Positions 13,103 through 13,470 of a stretch of DNA of 13,470 bases are shown in pieces. Position numbers and translations under genes: made by a program. Below the pieces are notes generated by a model. It was not told where the DNA came from. It did no database searches and was given only the letters and a program-made list of their open reading frames with translations. The DNA comes from Desulfovibrionaceae bacterium UBA930 (GTDB lineage: Bacteria; Desulfobacterota; Desulfovibrionia; Desulfovibrionales; Desulfovibrionaceae): contig DBDO01000052.1 in assembly GCA_002293605.1 (NCBI GenBank), positions 1-13,470 on the forward strand, in the 5' to 3' direction. The number at the start of each line of letters is the position of its first letter. The stretch's first letter is position 1.

Positions 13103-13470
13103 AACCAAGCAGCGCATAGGCCCGGAAGCGCATTGGCAAGACGCCGACCCCGTGCTGCTCAAAGGGGAACTGGCGCTTACGGACGACCAGGAGTTTTTGT
13201 TGTTCAAGGTCGGGGACGGCGTATCCCGCTGGACCGAATTGCCGTATGCCAGCGGCCCGCCCGGAACGCCGGGTAAGGACGGGAATGACGGCCAGCCGGG
13301 CAAAGACGGCGCGGATGGGGAAGACGGCTCACAGCCGCCCATATCCAGCAGCGTCACCACAGAGGAGCACAGCGTGGCCGCCTCTTCGGCTGCGGTAAAG
13401 CTGGCCTATGACAAGGCGGCTGAAGCGGCCACGGCTGCGGATTCGGCGGTTTCCGAGGCGGCGGCGGCCT
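13089..13470 (+). CDS. Tail fibre protein, N-terminal part (partial at window end)
   Basis: ATG 13089, with GGAGG at 13075-13079, opens a frame that continues past the window (127 codons visible). The first about 55 residues (MPLYRTKQRIGPEAHWQDAD, then PVLLKGELALTDDQEFLLFKVGDGVSRWTELPY) match the small N-terminal domain of phage fibre and receptor-binding proteins such as the Mtd N-terminal family: 'R.G....W...NPVL..GE......FKVGDG...W..LPY'. Nine Gly-X-Y triplets follow (GPPGTPGKDGNDG and on), then TEEHSVAASSAAVKLAYDKA, the phage tail-fibre repeat motif, and an Ala-rich coiled-coil stretch. The start overlaps the adaptor's end by 14 bases. It is probably the distal, receptor-binding fibre that trimerises through the collagen-like and coiled-coil parts; the tip is outside the window. 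Confidence 0.85.
   Translation, partial: MPLYRTKQRIGPEAHWQDADPVLLKGELALTDDQEFLLFKVGDGVSRWTELPYASGPPGTPGKDGNDGQPGKDGADGEDGSQPPISSSVTTEEHSVAASSAAVKLAYDKAAEAATAADSAVSEAAAA

Noticed and set aside
1..13470. tRNA genes, CRISPR arrays, insertion sequences or integration sites
   Set aside because: No cloverleaf, regular spaced repeats, transposase or integrase-like frames were seen in the window.

Overview
This window is part of the late (virion assembly) region of a T7-like podovirus, either a free phage or a prophage. No bacterial chromosomal gene is visible. The order capsid - terminator - gp11 - gp12 - gp13 - gp14 - gp15 - gp16 - gp17 matches coliphage T7 gene for gene, and the capsid and both tail tubular proteins share recognisable motifs with the T7 proteins. 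Base composition is GC-rich with GC-biased third codon positions and strong AAGGAGG-type ribosome binding sites. My weak inference is a proteobacterial host, possibly of the Desulfovibrio type, but nothing in the window proves it.

Layout. Positions 2-199 hold the C-terminus of a three-TM holin, so here lysis sits before the capsid rather than after the tail fibre as in T7. Positions 200-788 lack any obvious plus-strand gene, which is unusual for such a packed genome. This stretch contains two nested hairpins (269-327 and 361-420, the second a good intrinsic terminator). It also holds a small minus-strand gene candidate of 35 codons (430-537) with a strong ribosome binding site and a near-consensus sigma-70 promoter (TTGACA, 17-base spacer, CATACT), and a structured leader for the capsid mRNA. 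The minus-strand unit converges on the terminator and looks like a moron, a small independent transcription unit inserted among structural genes.

From 789 to the end the structural genes are tightly packed on the plus strand: major capsid protein, terminator, tail tubular A, tail tubular B, gp13-like protein, internal virion proteins gp14, gp15 and gp16, the tail-fibre adaptor, and the start of a second fibre protein. Most junctions are gaps under 10 bases or short overlaps. Together these genes encode the shell, the tail tube, the proteins ejected into the host with the DNA, and the receptor-binding fibres.

The most unusual part is the 1473-residue gp16-like protein. I see no lytic transglycosylase domain at its N-terminus, where T7 gp16 has one. 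It instead carries an internal type-I phosphoribosyltransferase domain (about residues 335-470). Directly after that domain, a 100-codon ORF lies wholly inside the gp16 gene in the +1 frame (9450-9752). In this stretch the nested frame looks like ordinary protein with GC-rich third positions, while the gp16 frame reads as a Gly/Arg/Ser/Glu-rich linker with atypical codon use. That is the pattern expected of a gene within a gene, or of a captured two-gene cassette.
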